Source of the DNA: Brevundimonas lutea
GTDB taxonomy: Bacteria; Pseudomonadota; Alphaproteobacteria; Caulobacterales; Caulobacteraceae
Reading direction: 5' to 3'
DNA length: 64,000 bases
NCBI RefSeq assembly: GCF_003704105.1
Contig: NZ_QUOQ01000003.1
Location: 558,001 to 622,000, forward strand
The notes beneath the pieces were generated by a model. That model searched no databases. It was not told the DNA's origin and saw nothing but the letters and a program-made list of their open reading frames with translations. Shown here one piece after another: positions 52,409 to 61,471 of the stretch. Each line of letters begins with the position of its first letter. The first letter of the stretch is position 1. A program made the position numbers and the translations under genes.

Positions 52409-52780
52409 TCAGAAATCGAAAGCGCCTTGCTCTGGCGGATGGGTCGGCTGGCGCCTTGCACGCTTTTTGATCGCCACGGTTGGCTTTTTGCGCGGACGGC
52501 CAGGCGCCCGCTTCATCATTGAGGTCGTTGGCGTCGGCGGCGGAGGCGGGACATAGCGCGGCTCCGGCAGCTGTCTTGGCGTCCGGCTACGTTTCCATTC
52601 CAGAAGTTCGCTCTGCCACCAGCCCACGCGGTTGCGGGACACCTGAACCGAAGGCGGAAAGTCCCCGGTCTTCTGCAGACGCCAGACCGTGGTTCGGCTC
52701 AGGCCGGAGATGATCTTCACCTGGGACCACGGCAGGATCCGGTCGTCCATCTCTCCCGGCTTCGGTGTCCCCTCAGCCAT
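52409..52780 (-). CDS. AlpA-type helix-turn-helix regulator/excisionase-like
   Basis: A 123-residue protein. Residues about 12-65 (ILPWSQVKIISGLSRTTVWR then LQKTGDFPPSVQVSRNRVGW and SELLEWKRSR) match the AlpA/MerR-like domain of prophage and ICE regulators, which drive excision. The C-terminal half is a Pro/Lys/Arg-rich tail (PPPPPTPTT, KRAPGRPRKKP), which may bind DNA through an AT-hook-like GRPRKK. The start is the internal ATG (MAEGTPKPG); it overlaps the gene upstream by 8 nt. Confidence 0.85.
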   Translation of the reverse strand: MAEGTPKPGEMDDRILPWSQVKIISGLSRTTVWRLQKTGDFPPSVQVSRNRVGWWQSELLEWKRSRTPRQLPEPRYVPPPPPTPTTSMMKRAPGRPRKKPTVAIKKRARRQPTHPPEQGAFDF

Positions 52781-53054
52781 GACGACGCGCCTGGGCGGCG
52801 GCTGGCGCGGCCGCGCGAAGCTCTCCAACCTGCGACTGCGCCCAGTCCCGCAGCACGCCGCGCGGATAATAGGGCTTGCTCCGGATGTGCCGGCACGGTG
52901 GTCCGTTCCCTCCCGTCGACCACAGCCGCGCCAGTGTTTCCGGTCTCAGACGGATTCCGAACTGCGTCAGAAAAACCGAGGCCTCCTTCCTTGTCAGCAG
53001 ATCGTCATCCCCGGCGTCTCCCGGCAAGCCGGCCATCTCGGCGGCGGGGATCAT
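52773..53054 (-). CDS. Small DNA-binding/excisionase-like protein of the conjugation operon
   Basis: A 93-residue protein with the sequence LLTRKEASVFLTQFGIRLRP followed by LARLWSTGGNGPPCRHIRSK and YYPRGVLRDWA. This is the T-x-x-E-A-x-x-x-L plus final Y-x-x-x-L-x-x-W layout of excisionase/MerR-like winged-helix domains, though the middle is unusual for the family. It overlaps the AlpA-type gene by 8 nt and the transglycosylase gene by 4 nt, so it belongs to the operon. A regulatory or mobilisation role is likely. Confidence 0.65.
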   Translation of the reverse strand: MIPAAEMAGLPGDAGDDDLLTRKEASVFLTQFGIRLRPETLARLWSTGGNGPPCRHIRSKPYYPRGVLRDWAQSQVGELRAAAPAAAQARRHG

Positions 53055-53653
53055 CGGACCGTCTCCGACGACAGGCACTGCGGGGCGACGCGAACGCTGC
53101 GTCCAGCCGCCAGGGCCAGGTAGCATTCGACGACACGGGCGACGTAGGTCCGGGTCTCCTCGATCTCCGGAATGCGCCCCAGTCGGGCGACACGCCCGGG
53201 ACCCGCATTATAGGCCGCCAGAGCCAGCCTGAGGTCGCCGAACCGCAGCAGTTGCCGCGCCAGATAATCGGCGCCGCCCATGAGGTTCTGCTCGATGTCG
53301 AAGCGATCGACGACACCGAGCTCATCCGCCGTCGCCGGCATCAGCTGCGTCAGGCCGCCGGCGCCGGCCGATGAAATGGCGTCGGCCCGATAGGCGGATT
53401 CCACGACGATCAGGGCATGCAGCAGTTTCTCGTCCAGCCCATGTCGATCCGCGGCCCGGCCGATGGCGTCCATATAGGGCTGGGACAGGGCTGCGAGCCT
53501 CGGCGGATCCGCTTTCGCCTCCGCCAGGCCGATCTCGACCGGACGGCCGAACAGATCGCCGCCGGCGTCGCCCCAGTCGATCGTCTGCGCGCACGCGGAT
53601 GTCGCGCCGACGCAGATCATGGCCGCCGTCGCGGCCGCAAAAGTCCTCACCAT
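53051..53653 (-). CDS. Lytic transglycosylase of the conjugation system
   Basis: A 200-residue exported protein: signal peptide to about residue 22 (ATSACA|Q), then an SLT domain with catalytic Glu85 in IVVESAYRADAISSAGAGGL, TQLMPATADELGV and ALAAYNAGPGRVARLGRIPE. It would open peptidoglycan locally so the transfer apparatus can pass, the role of VirB1/TrbN. It overlaps traF by 7 nt at its start and the next gene by 4 nt at its end. Confidence 0.92.
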   Translation of the reverse strand: MVRTFAAATAAMICVGATSACAQTIDWGDAGGDLFGRPVEIGLAEAKADPPRLAALSQPYMDAIGRAADRHGLDEKLLHALIVVESAYRADAISSAGAGGLTQLMPATADELGVVDRFDIEQNLMGGADYLARQLLRFGDLRLALAAYNAGPGRVARLGRIPEIEETRTYVARVVECYLALAAGRSVRVAPQCLSSETVR

Positions 53654-54159
53654 GTCAGGGTCTCCCGAAACACCCCGTCCAGGTCCGACACGCGGACGGG
53701 TCCGAAATAGCGGCTGTCGAAACTGCCGGGCGTGTCACCGAGCAGGAACACCTCGTCTGGTTGGAGGCGCCGACACCCGCGCCACTGGATCAGGTCCGCG
53801 CCCCGCCGATCCGAGGCCAGGACGACGACCCGTCGCCCGTCGATTTCGACGGTGTCGCCGATCCGGCAGACCGGGTCGCCGGCGACCCCCGCCGCCCGCT
53901 TAAGCAGCCGGATTTCGGCGGGCAGTCCGAGGCTGGCGAGATAGGGTCGTGCGTCCGCCGGTTGGGGGATGGCGACCATGTCGCCGCGCCGCACGACGGC
54001 CGCCGGATCCCGGAGATAGAGGCCACGCGGCACGCTGGGGCTTTCATTGACGAGGGCGATATCCGGCGCGCTCTGGGCAGCGGCGCCGACGCCTGTCAGG
54101 ACGACGGTCGCGACGGCCGGCAGGGTCCAGCGCCGACGGTCTTTATGGACGCGCGTCAC
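53647..54159 (-). CDS. traF: Conjugative transfer signal peptidase TraF (S26 family)
   Basis: A 170-residue membrane serine peptidase. After an N-terminal helix, the catalytic Ser42 stands in NESPSVPRGLYLR, and the general-base Lys87 in RLLKRAAGVAGD. The C-terminal part (DEVFLLGDTPGSFDSRYFGP) is the conserved signal-peptidase box. In IncP systems TraF processes and cyclises the TrbC pilin, which is encoded at the start of this operon. It shares four bases with trbI. Confidence 0.93.
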   Translation of the reverse strand: MTRVHKDRRRWTLPAVATVVLTGVGAAAQSAPDIALVNESPSVPRGLYLRDPAAVVRRGDMVAIPQPADARPYLASLGLPAEIRLLKRAAGVAGDPVCRIGDTVEIDGRRVVVLASDRRGADLIQWRGCRRLQPDEVFLLGDTPGSFDSRYFGPVRVSDLDGVFRETLTW

Positions 54160-55286
54160 CGGTACGGCTCCATAATGAGGTCCCGCGTGATCATCACCCT
54201 CACCTGGGCCCCCGGCCTCAGGCGGATCGAGGGACGGACCTGCAGCTCCCGGTCCACCAGCCGTCCGCCGACCTGCGCCCCCTCTATGGCCGCAGCGTCG
54301 CCTGCGTCACCCAACAGGCCCCCGCCCCTCTCCTCATTCCGGGCGACCTGTCCCAGGGTGGTGATGGCGCCCGCGAAGGCGGTCCCGATCACAAGCGGCA
54401 AAAGCCGCCGATCGACCCGGCCCCGAACCCCCACGGCGCCCTGGGCGTCCACACCCGGCTCTTCGCCCAGCAGCAAGCTCTTGCCGTTCGGCAGGATCAG
54501 ACGGTCCCAGACGAGAAACGCACGACGCTCACCATAGGCGCTCTCGCCTTCATGCCGCCCGATCAGGCGCGCCCCCTGGGGAACAACGAGATGCCGGCCG
54601 CTGACGGTGTCGAACACATCCTGGGACACGGTCGCGACCACCGGTCCCGCCCGCTCGGTATCCACTCCGGTCAGCAGGACAGCGGGGATGATCGCGCCCG
54701 CCTTCACCTCATAGGGCGAGAGCGGCGCCACCAGGGCGTGACCGCTGTACATGGCGCCGAGATCGGCGAGGTCGGCGCGCTTTTCGGGCGCGACGCTCAA
54801 GGCCGCGGGCGCCGCGACGTCCCGGTCATCCTCGAAGAACAGGGCCGAGCGCGCCGCCAGCTGCCGCGACGACGGCGCCGGATTCGCGACACGATGGAGC
54901 GGCGGTGCGCGGGTCATGGGCGCGGACGGCGCGTCCGATCCGTCGCCCGTCCCGCTCTCGGGCCGTCCGCGCGGTTCCGGCAGCCGGTCGTAGGTCGCCG
55001 GCTGATCGGTCACAGCCTCGGAAGGCCTGACAGGTCCGCGGGACGGGTCGTCATGCGCCTCGGCGGCGCGCAGCCGGGCCGCGGCGCGAAGGTCCGGCTG
55101 AACGACGAAGGCCCAGGCCAGGGAGCCGGACAGGAGCACCACGCCCCCGATCACAATGACCCGCACCACGGACTTGCGCAGCCGCGTGGCGGGCGGCGGC
55201 GGCGCTCGCAAGGAGAGGTCCGGCGGCGGCGTTTTGGCCGGAGCCTCCTTCGCCTCCGCGCGAATGTCCGTCGGGGCCCCGGTCAC
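54156..55286 (-). CDS. trbI: Conjugal transfer protein TrbI (VirB10-like)
   Basis: A 376-residue inner-to-outer-membrane spanning protein. A Pro-rich cytoplasmic head is followed by one transmembrane helix (about residues 42-62, VIVIGGVVLLSGSLAWAFVV) and a long Pro/Arg linker. The C-terminal beta domain has YEVKAGAIIPAVLLTGVDTE, GRHLVVPQGARLIGRHEGES and LRPGAQVRVMITRDLIMEPY, all typical of VirB10/TrbI. It is part of the core channel with TrbG and TrbF. Overlaps trbG and traF by four bases each. Confidence 0.95.
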   Translation of the reverse strand: MTGAPTDIRAEAKEAPAKTPPPDLSLRAPPPPATRLRKSVVRVIVIGGVVLLSGSLAWAFVVQPDLRAAARLRAAEAHDDPSRGPVRPSEAVTDQPATYDRLPEPRGRPESGTGDGSDAPSAPMTRAPPLHRVANPAPSSRQLAARSALFFEDDRDVAAPAALSVAPEKRADLADLGAMYSGHALVAPLSPYEVKAGAIIPAVLLTGVDTERAGPVVATVSQDVFDTVSGRHLVVPQGARLIGRHEGESAYGERRAFLVWDRLILPNGKSLLLGEEPGVDAQGAVGVRGRVDRRLLPLVIGTAFAGAITTLGQVARNEERGGGLLGDAGDAAAIEGAQVGGRLVDRELQVRPSIRLRPGAQVRVMITRDLIMEPYR

Positions 55287-56290
55287 CGTCCGCGCCCCGG
55301 CACACGACGAAGGCGAACCACCTGCTGATGCCGGTCGCCCAACCTCAATTCTGCGCGGTCGAACAGGCGATCGACGATGAATACACCCCCGGCCTGGCGA
55401 TAATTGACCATCTGGGCCTCGCCATCCGGGGCGATGACGAACAGCGCAGGGGCTTCGTCCAGCCGGACCTCGGGATCGAAGGCCACGAAGGTGCGCCGGC
55501 CGTCATCGAACACGGCCGTTGGGGTCCACCGCGCCCGTCGCCCCCGAGGCTCGATGCTGTAGCGGGCGTTGATCGGACCCTCAGGGCGTACGACCGGATC
55601 CGGCATGGGGATCGGCTGATGGAACGTCGGGACAGGCCGAGGATTCAGGGCGTCCACATCCCAGGCCACGGCTGCATCGAAGTCGTCGACGCCGCCGCTG
55701 CTCAGGTCGACCAGATAGACCCGGCCGCTGGTCGTGAGGACGAGGTTGGTCTCCAGCCCGCTTTCCAGCGGCTTGATCAGGACGTGGGCCCGGACCGTCC
55801 CGCCCGCGCCCGAGGTCGTCTCGCCGATCTGCCAGCGCACGGTGTCGCCGGCCGCCTTCGAAACCAGGGTCTCGCCCGCGCCGAGCGTCAGGGTCGTCAC
55901 GCGCAAGGGCGCGGTCCGCACGGGATAGACCCGGCCTGGCGCCCAGCCGAAAACCCTCACCCCGCCCACGACCGCATCTTTGTCCGACGCCGATCCGGCG
56001 CCAACTTCAGGGACGCTTCCGGGCAGCTGCGCCGTCGGAACCTCGATAAGCGGCGTCCAGGAGCCCGGGACCGGAGACGCGGCCACGGCCTGCGCATAGG
56101 ACACGCTCCGGTCTTCCGTCGTGAAGGCGGGAAGCACGACCGGGGCGGAGCCGGCCAGTTCGGGCGCCGAGGCCGTCTCGAAGACATCTGACGGCATCGC
56201 CGCAATGGGCGGTTCCTCACCACGAAAGGTCGCGCAGGCGGCCAGCTGCAGTCCGGCCAACGCCGGCATCAGGAAGCGTCGGGGGTCCAT
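55283..56290 (-). CDS. trbG: Conjugal transfer protein TrbG (VirB9-like)
   Basis: A 335-residue protein with a lipoprotein-type signal (LMPALAGLQLAACATF). The mature part is the CagX/VirB9 beta domain: RVYPVRTAPLRVTTLTLGAG, GRVYLVDLSSGGVDD, RYSIEPRGRRARWTPTAVFD and the ending FVIAPDGEAQMVNYRQAGGV. TrbG forms the outer ring of the core complex with TrbI. The ATG at MDPRRFLM lies within the end of trbF (22-nt overlap). Confidence 0.94.
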   Translation of the reverse strand: MDPRRFLMPALAGLQLAACATFRGEEPPIAAMPSDVFETASAPELAGSAPVVLPAFTTEDRSVSYAQAVAASPVPGSWTPLIEVPTAQLPGSVPEVGAGSASDKDAVVGGVRVFGWAPGRVYPVRTAPLRVTTLTLGAGETLVSKAAGDTVRWQIGETTSGAGGTVRAHVLIKPLESGLETNLVLTTSGRVYLVDLSSGGVDDFDAAVAWDVDALNPRPVPTFHQPIPMPDPVVRPEGPINARYSIEPRGRRARWTPTAVFDDGRRTFVAFDPEVRLDEAPALFVIAPDGEAQMVNYRQAGGVFIVDRLFDRAELRLGDRHQQVVRLRRVPGRGR

Positions 56291-56952
56291 GAGATATCCT
56301 CGATCTTCAGTCCAAGGGGGTTCTTCATCAATTCGGCCTCCGTGCGCGGCGCCTGCCGGCCGGTGGTGATGAGGGCGCGCCAGCGCTCGGCGCCGGCCTG
56401 CTGGCCGTTGATGAACCGGGTCTCGCGCCACTGCAGGTCGTAGGTCCGTTCCGAGCGTCGGACGACGTTCAGCACCTCGACATTGATCGCCTCGCGTCCG
56501 ACCTCGGCGAAGGGGTCGTGGGCCGCCGCCCAGGCGTTCAGAAAAGACGCCGCGCCGGGTGTGAGAAGGTCGTAGGCCCGGAGCCAGTTCTGACGGATGA
56601 CGATCGGATCGATCGACTTGGACCGGACATCCCGGATCCATCCGGCGAGGGCGTGGCCGACCTGCGCCTCGGTGGGTTCGTAGCGGCCCCCGATAGCCGT
56701 AATCCTCTGTGTCTCGCCAAGATCGGACACCTCGACCACGAAGGGTTTGACGACGGAACGCTCGGCCTGGACCCACCACCCCGCGGCCAGGAAGCCGGCG
56801 AGGACGAGATTGGCGACGGCGATTCGCCGCCAGGCGCGGGCGTGCGCCAGGGTGAGCCCCATGCGGTCGTCCCAGACCTGGCCGGCCCGCTGGTAGGGCG
56901 TGGTCTCGGGAGCGGAGGATCTAACGCGGCGCGGCCTGAAGAAGGGATGCAT
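56269..56952 (-). CDS. trbF: Conjugal transfer protein TrbF (VirB8-like)
   Basis: A 227-residue inner-membrane protein. The short cytoplasmic part (TPYQRAGQVWDDRMGLTLAH) is the normal TrbF start, then one helix (VANLVLAGFLAAGWWVQ), then the periplasmic NTF2-like domain with PFVVEVSDLGETQRITAIGG, WIRDVRSKSIDPIVIRQNW and LKIEDISWT. It nucleates assembly of the transfer machine. The ATG at HPFFRP is chosen because GAGGAG lies 8 nt before it; a TTG two codons up is possible. Confidence 0.94.
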   Translation of the reverse strand: MHPFFRPRRVRSSAPETTPYQRAGQVWDDRMGLTLAHARAWRRIAVANLVLAGFLAAGWWVQAERSVVKPFVVEVSDLGETQRITAIGGRYEPTEAQVGHALAGWIRDVRSKSIDPIVIRQNWLRAYDLLTPGAASFLNAWAAAHDPFAEVGREAINVEVLNVVRRSERTYDLQWRETRFINGQQAGAERWRALITTGRQAPRTEAELMKNPLGLKIEDISWTPDAS

Positions 56953-56954
56953 GC

Positions 56955-58340
56955 TCAACGCTCCTCGGTCCTGAGCGTGGGGGACAGGACGCCGCTGCTT
57001 TCGGCGGCCGGCATGAGGCCTCGTCCGGCGTTGGCGACGAAGAAGGCCTGGAGCGCGGCCGGCCGCCCGCCCTGGCGCGCGCCTGAGGCGTCCGCCCCGC
57101 CGGCCGCGCGATGGAAGTCGCTTCGGGCCGCCCGCGCCTCACGGTCGATGACGGCCGCCGGCCGGGCCGGCGGGGTCGCCCCCATGGCCGAACCGGGGTC
57201 GTCTCCCCCGCTCGACGGCGCCGTGTAGGGCGGCGCCCACGCCGCGCTGGGTTCGGCCACCCCGCCGCGCGTCCCGGCGTGCGGCGATGGGCGCGCGACG
57301 GCCAATGATCGATTGTCGTTGGTCGGGCGAGGCGGCGGCGATCCGCCAGGTCTCGGGCCCATGGGTGAGGGGTCTGTCGGTCCCGGCCTCGATGACCCCA
57401 TGCCGGCGGCCGCGCGCGCCGGCCCGGCCAGGCGCGCTGCGGCGCCGGAGCCGACCGCCCCCGCTCCGGCCACCGCAGCGGCGCCCAGGGCCGCCGCTCC
57501 GCCGACGGCCAGGCCCCCCGTGGTCGCCGCACCCGCGCCGAGGGCCGGACCGCCCGTCACCAGGGCCGCGGCCAGGTTGGGGATGAAGATCGCCAGCATG
57601 GCCAGCAGGATCGAGGCCACCAGGATGCTGAGGGCCTCGTAGATGTCCGGATTGGCCGAAGGCTGCAGCTGGTCGAAGATCGTCCGGGCGCCCGAGACGA
57701 CGATGGCCAGGGCCAGGACCTTCAGCCCCGAGGAGACCACATAGCCGAGCGGTCGTTCGGCCAGAAAGGCGGACTTCGACCAGATGCCGAAGGGCAGGAG
57801 GACGAAGCCGGCCAGGGTGACGATCTTGAACTCCAGCAGGGCCACGATGATCTGCAGCGCCAGCACGGCGAAGACCAGCATGATCCCGACCATGGCCAGG
57901 CCGAGGATCATGGCGTCGGTCATGTTGCCCACGATATCGAGCGGATTGCCGACCGGCGCCGGGGTCTCGCCGAGCGCCTTCACGATTTCCCAGCCCTGGG
58001 CGAGGACCGCGCCCGGATTGAGGAAGTCGGCGCGGTCGAGCGAGCCGCCGCCCGCCGTCAGCCCCAGCTCGATGAATCCTGCGTAGAGGGTCTCGGACAG
58101 CCGCTGCCAGTCGTTCACCAGCCAGGCGAAGACGCCGATCAGCAGCACCTTGCCGAAACCCGAGGCCAGGACCTCCCGGTTGGATGACAGGGCCCACTGG
58201 ATGCCGGTCAGGGCCACGACCAGGGCGATCATCAGGCCGAACACGCCGTTGACCGAGCCCTGGAGGGCGTCGAAGCCCGCCGAGATGGTGTTGGAGAACA
58301 CCACCATCAGCTCATTGGGGGTTTGCACGCCGACCGACAT
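56955..58340 (-). CDS. trbL: Conjugal transfer protein TrbL (VirB6-like)
   Basis: A 461-residue multi-helix inner-membrane protein. It starts VQTPNELMVVFSNTISAGFD and has about six helices in the first 280 residues (e.g. GVFGLMIALVVALTGIQWAL and MLVFAVLALQIIVALLEFKI), the last being GGPALGAGAATTGGLAVGGA. The C-terminal 190 residues are a hydrophilic Gly/Pro/Arg-rich tail of low complexity. TrbL forms part of the inner-membrane channel. It ends two bases before the trbF start. Confidence 0.93.
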   Translation of the reverse strand: MSVGVQTPNELMVVFSNTISAGFDALQGSVNGVFGLMIALVVALTGIQWALSSNREVLASGFGKVLLIGVFAWLVNDWQRLSETLYAGFIELGLTAGGGSLDRADFLNPGAVLAQGWEIVKALGETPAPVGNPLDIVGNMTDAMILGLAMVGIMLVFAVLALQIIVALLEFKIVTLAGFVLLPFGIWSKSAFLAERPLGYVVSSGLKVLALAIVVSGARTIFDQLQPSANPDIYEALSILVASILLAMLAIFIPNLAAALVTGGPALGAGAATTGGLAVGGAAALGAAAVAGAGAVGSGAAARLAGPARAAAGMGSSRPGPTDPSPMGPRPGGSPPPRPTNDNRSLAVARPSPHAGTRGGVAEPSAAWAPPYTAPSSGGDDPGSAMGATPPARPAAVIDREARAARSDFHRAAGGADASGARQGGRPAALQAFFVANAGRGLMPAAESSGVLSPTLRTEER

Positions 58341-58351
58341 GGCCCGCCTCC

Positions 58352-59092
58352 TCAGTCGCCCGCGTGCGGAAGGGGATCGAACATCGGAGCGGAGGGCGCG
58401 CCTCCCGAGCCCGACCAGCGCCGACGCCGCGCCTCTTCCGCCGTCACCCGGTCGGCCGCCTCCCGCGCGGTCGCCTCGGCCATGAGCCGGGACTGGGCGA
58501 GCATGATGGTGCGCAGAGCGGTCAGGTCCTCGGCCAGGACCGCCAGCATCTGGTTGGTCGACTGCACCGCCGCCGTCTGGCCGGCCGCGGCCTGGCTGGC
58601 CGCGAGCGCGCCCCCCAGCCGTCTCTCCCGGCCGCGACCCAGGCGCTCGAGTTCCGCCGCTGTCCGGGCGACGTCCTCGGCGGTGCGGCGGGCGGTCTGG
58701 GTTCGCGCTCCTCCCTGAGCCAGAAGTCGCTCCAGGTCCGCCCCGGACAGGTCCTCCGGATAGAGGTCCCGGAACTGGCGCTCGAGCCCGTCCGCCGACG
58801 CCGCGATGCCGCGGGCCGTGCGGGCGAGCTCCGCCATGTCCCGGAGCGCTTCGCTGTTCTCCGCCAGATGGCTGTAGGGCGAGGCCGCAAGGCCGCGCGC
58901 CTCATTGGCGAGGCTCTCGAGCTGTCTCGCCGTCTGCAGCAGACTGGTGGCGTGATTGGTCGGGTCCACCACCACCAGCTGGGCGGCGACCGGTCCGGCC
59001 GCCCCGAGCCCGACCGAGAGGACGATGGCGCAGAGCGCGGCCCTATTCCGCGGCGAGCGGGCGCTCGAAGGCGTCGAAAACGGCGTCGACAT
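58352..59092 (-). CDS. trbJ: Conjugal transfer protein TrbJ (VirB5-like)
   Basis: A 246-residue exported helical protein. The signal peptide ends AAGPVAAQ near residue 38, followed by VVDPTNHATSLLQTARQLES, a long coiled coil, and an ending NQMLAVLAEDLTALRTIMLA with the family's QM...L..E motif. It is a minor pilus/adhesin component. The start codon lies 50 nt inside the end of trbE, an unusually long overlap for this operon. Confidence 0.93.
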   Translation of the reverse strand: MSTPFSTPSSARSPRNRAALCAIVLSVGLGAAGPVAAQLVVVDPTNHATSLLQTARQLESLANEARGLAASPYSHLAENSEALRDMAELARTARGIAASADGLERQFRDLYPEDLSGADLERLLAQGGARTQTARRTAEDVARTAAELERLGRGRERRLGGALAASQAAAGQTAAVQSTNQMLAVLAEDLTALRTIMLAQSRLMAEATAREAADRVTAEEARRRRWSGSGGAPSAPMFDPLPHAGD

Positions 59093-61466
59093 GATGCACT
59101 CCCTTGGCTTTGAGGAATTCGCGCGCGAACCGGTCCGTCCCGGTTCGCGCGAGGATGTCGTCGATGAGGGTCTGGTCCTCGGGCGCGCCCGAGCCGCACA
59201 GGGCCAGCGCCGCGCCGGTGAGACGCAGGTCGAACAGCCGCCGACCTCGGGGCTGGCGCCAGTAGTAGGATCGCTTGGGCGTGGCGTAGGCGATCAGCTC
59301 CAGCTGCCGCCGGTTCAGGCCGAAGCCCTCGTAGAGACGACGGGAGCCCGGTTCGAGCGCGCGCGAATTGGGCAGGAAGACCTGGGTCGGGCAGCTTTCG
59401 ATCAGGCTCGCCGCGATGGGCGATGAAGCCACATCGTCCAGGCTCTGGGTGGCGAAGACCACGGCCACCCGCTTCTTGCGCAGGGTCTTGAGCCACTCCC
59501 GGATCTTGGCGGCGAAGGCGGTCTCGCCGAGGAACAGCCAGGCCTCGTCGAGAATCAGCAGCGTCGGCCGTCCATCGAAGTCCCGCTCCAGATGACGGAA
59601 CAGCGCCGACAGCACCGGCGCCACGGCCGAGGGCGTGGCCATCAGGCTTTCCAGCTCGAAGGTGTCGAAGCGGCTCGCCGCGACCGAGCCGCCCTCCCCG
59701 TCCAGCAGCGCTCCGTGCGGGCCCTTCAGGGTCAACGGCTCGAGGGCGGCCGCGACGGCCCTGTCCTGCACCAGGGCGCAGAACACAGACAGGGTGCGTT
59801 GGTCCGCCGGCGCCTCGGCCAGGGCGGTCAGCGCCGACCAGATCTCCTCCCTCACCCGCGGCGTCGGCTCCAGTCCGGCCAGCCGTACGGTCTCGGAGAT
59901 CCATTCGGACGCCCAGGCCCGCTCGGCCTCCTCGTCGATCCTCGCCAGCGGCTTCAGCGAGAAGGCGGCTCCCGGCTCCAGCGCCCGCCAGCATCCGCCG
60001 GCGGCCAGGGTGGCGGCGCGGGCCGATCGGCCCTTGTCGAAGAAGACCACCCGGGCCGCGGGATAGCGGAACCACTGCAGCGCCAGGAAGGACAGGAGCG
60101 CGCTCTTGCCCGACCCGGTCGGCCCGATGACCAGGGCGTGGCCGACATCGCCCACATGAAGCACCAGCCGGAAGGGCGTCGAGCCGGTGGTCCGCGCCGT
60201 GGCGAGGGGCGGACCGTCAAGGGCGAGATCGCCTTCCGGTCCGGCCCAGACCGCAGAGACCGGAAGAAGGTCGGCCAGGTTGAGGGTGGACACCAGGGGA
60301 CGTCGCACATCGGCGTAGGGCTCTCCCGGCAGGGAGCCGAGCCAGGCCTCGACCGCGTTCAGGTCCTCGATCCGCGCCACCAGCCCTTGGGCGTTGAGCG
60401 CGGCCTCCACGGCGCGCGCCTTGGCCGAGGCCCCCGCCTCGGTGGGGTCCAGCACCGTGACCGTCAGGGTCAGATAGCCGAAGGCGCAGCTCTCGGCGCC
60501 CAGCGCCGCCAGGGCCCCGTCGCATTCCTCGGTCTTGGAGGCCGCGTCGGTGTCGAGAAGGGGAATCTCCTCCTTGGTGATCGCCTCCCTGAGCAGGACC
60601 CCGACGCCCTTGCGCTTGGCGAACCAGCGCTTCCTCAATCGAACGATCTCCCGCTCGGCATCGGGCTTGTCGAGACCGATCCAGCGCGCCGTCCACCGAT
60701 AGGCAAACGGCAGGGCGCCGAGCGCGTCCAGCAAGCCCGGCTGGGTCGAGGCCGGCAGGCCGCGCACCGACACCACCTGGAGCCACTGGTCGCCAAGCCT
60801 CGGCGAGACCCCGCCCGTCAGTCCCGCGTCGGCCAGCAGGCCGTCCAGAAACATGGGGCGCTCGGGCGCCGCGATCGTCACCGACCGCGTCGAGACGCAG
60901 TCGTGAAGCCAGGTGAGCAGGTCGCCGTCCCCGAGCGGCGCGATCTCCGGCAGGGCGTCGGACAGGAGATCGAACACGGTCGCCGCCTCGCGGGTGAAGG
61001 CGGCCAGGGCCTGGCGCCAGTCGGCGCCGGTCCGCGCCAGGCCGTCGAACAGCCAGCGCTCCAGGCGTCGGGTCTCGTCGGCGGGCGCCAGCCAGGTCAG
61101 GGCCAGGCGGAAATCGGTCTCGTAGGCCGGCTCGGCGCTGTCGAAGCGCTCGCGGCGCTCGGCGTCCACCAGCCAGGCCACGTCCAGATCGAAGTCGCTT
61201 TCGGGATAGGGCGCCGCCCGCCGCCGGCGCGCCTCCACATGCAGGCACCAGCCCGTGCCCAGCCGCCGCAGGGCGTTGTTGAGGCGCGCCCGGACCGCCA
61301 TCAGCTCGTCCTCGGTCGAGGACTCCAGATCGGGACCGCGAAACCGAAACCCCGTCGTGAAGGCGCCGTCCTTGTTGAGCACCACGCCCGGCGCCACCAG
61401 GGCCGCCCAGGGCAGATGATCCGCGAGGGCGGCGGGTCGACGGCGCGTGTCCTCGAGAAAGCGCAT
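59043..61466 (-). CDS. trbE: Conjugal transfer ATPase TrbE (VirB4-like)
   Basis: An 807-residue cytoplasmic ATPase, about the length of TrbE/VirB4. Walker A is VIGPTGSGKSALLSFLALQW, Walker B LLILDEAWLFLGETAFAAKI, and VVFATQSLDDVASSPIA is the conserved Gln sensor. The CagE/TrbE N-terminal domain begins FLEDTRRRPAALADHLPWAA and has PDLESSTEDELMAVRARLNN. It powers pilus assembly and DNA transfer. The ATG chosen gives this opening, 5 nt after the trbD stop. Confidence 0.96.
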   Translation of the reverse strand: MRFLEDTRRRPAALADHLPWAALVAPGVVLNKDGAFTTGFRFRGPDLESSTEDELMAVRARLNNALRRLGTGWCLHVEARRRRAAPYPESDFDLDVAWLVDAERRERFDSAEPAYETDFRLALTWLAPADETRRLERWLFDGLARTGADWRQALAAFTREAATVFDLLSDALPEIAPLGDGDLLTWLHDCVSTRSVTIAAPERPMFLDGLLADAGLTGGVSPRLGDQWLQVVSVRGLPASTQPGLLDALGALPFAYRWTARWIGLDKPDAEREIVRLRKRWFAKRKGVGVLLREAITKEEIPLLDTDAASKTEECDGALAALGAESCAFGYLTLTVTVLDPTEAGASAKARAVEAALNAQGLVARIEDLNAVEAWLGSLPGEPYADVRRPLVSTLNLADLLPVSAVWAGPEGDLALDGPPLATARTTGSTPFRLVLHVGDVGHALVIGPTGSGKSALLSFLALQWFRYPAARVVFFDKGRSARAATLAAGGCWRALEPGAAFSLKPLARIDEEAERAWASEWISETVRLAGLEPTPRVREEIWSALTALAEAPADQRTLSVFCALVQDRAVAAALEPLTLKGPHGALLDGEGGSVAASRFDTFELESLMATPSAVAPVLSALFRHLERDFDGRPTLLILDEAWLFLGETAFAAKIREWLKTLRKKRVAVVFATQSLDDVASSPIAASLIESCPTQVFLPNSRALEPGSRRLYEGFGLNRRQLELIAYATPKRSYYWRQPRGRRLFDLRLTGAALALCGSGAPEDQTLIDDILARTGTDRFAREFLKAKGVHHVDAVFDAFERPLAAE

Positions 61467-61471
61467 CCCCC

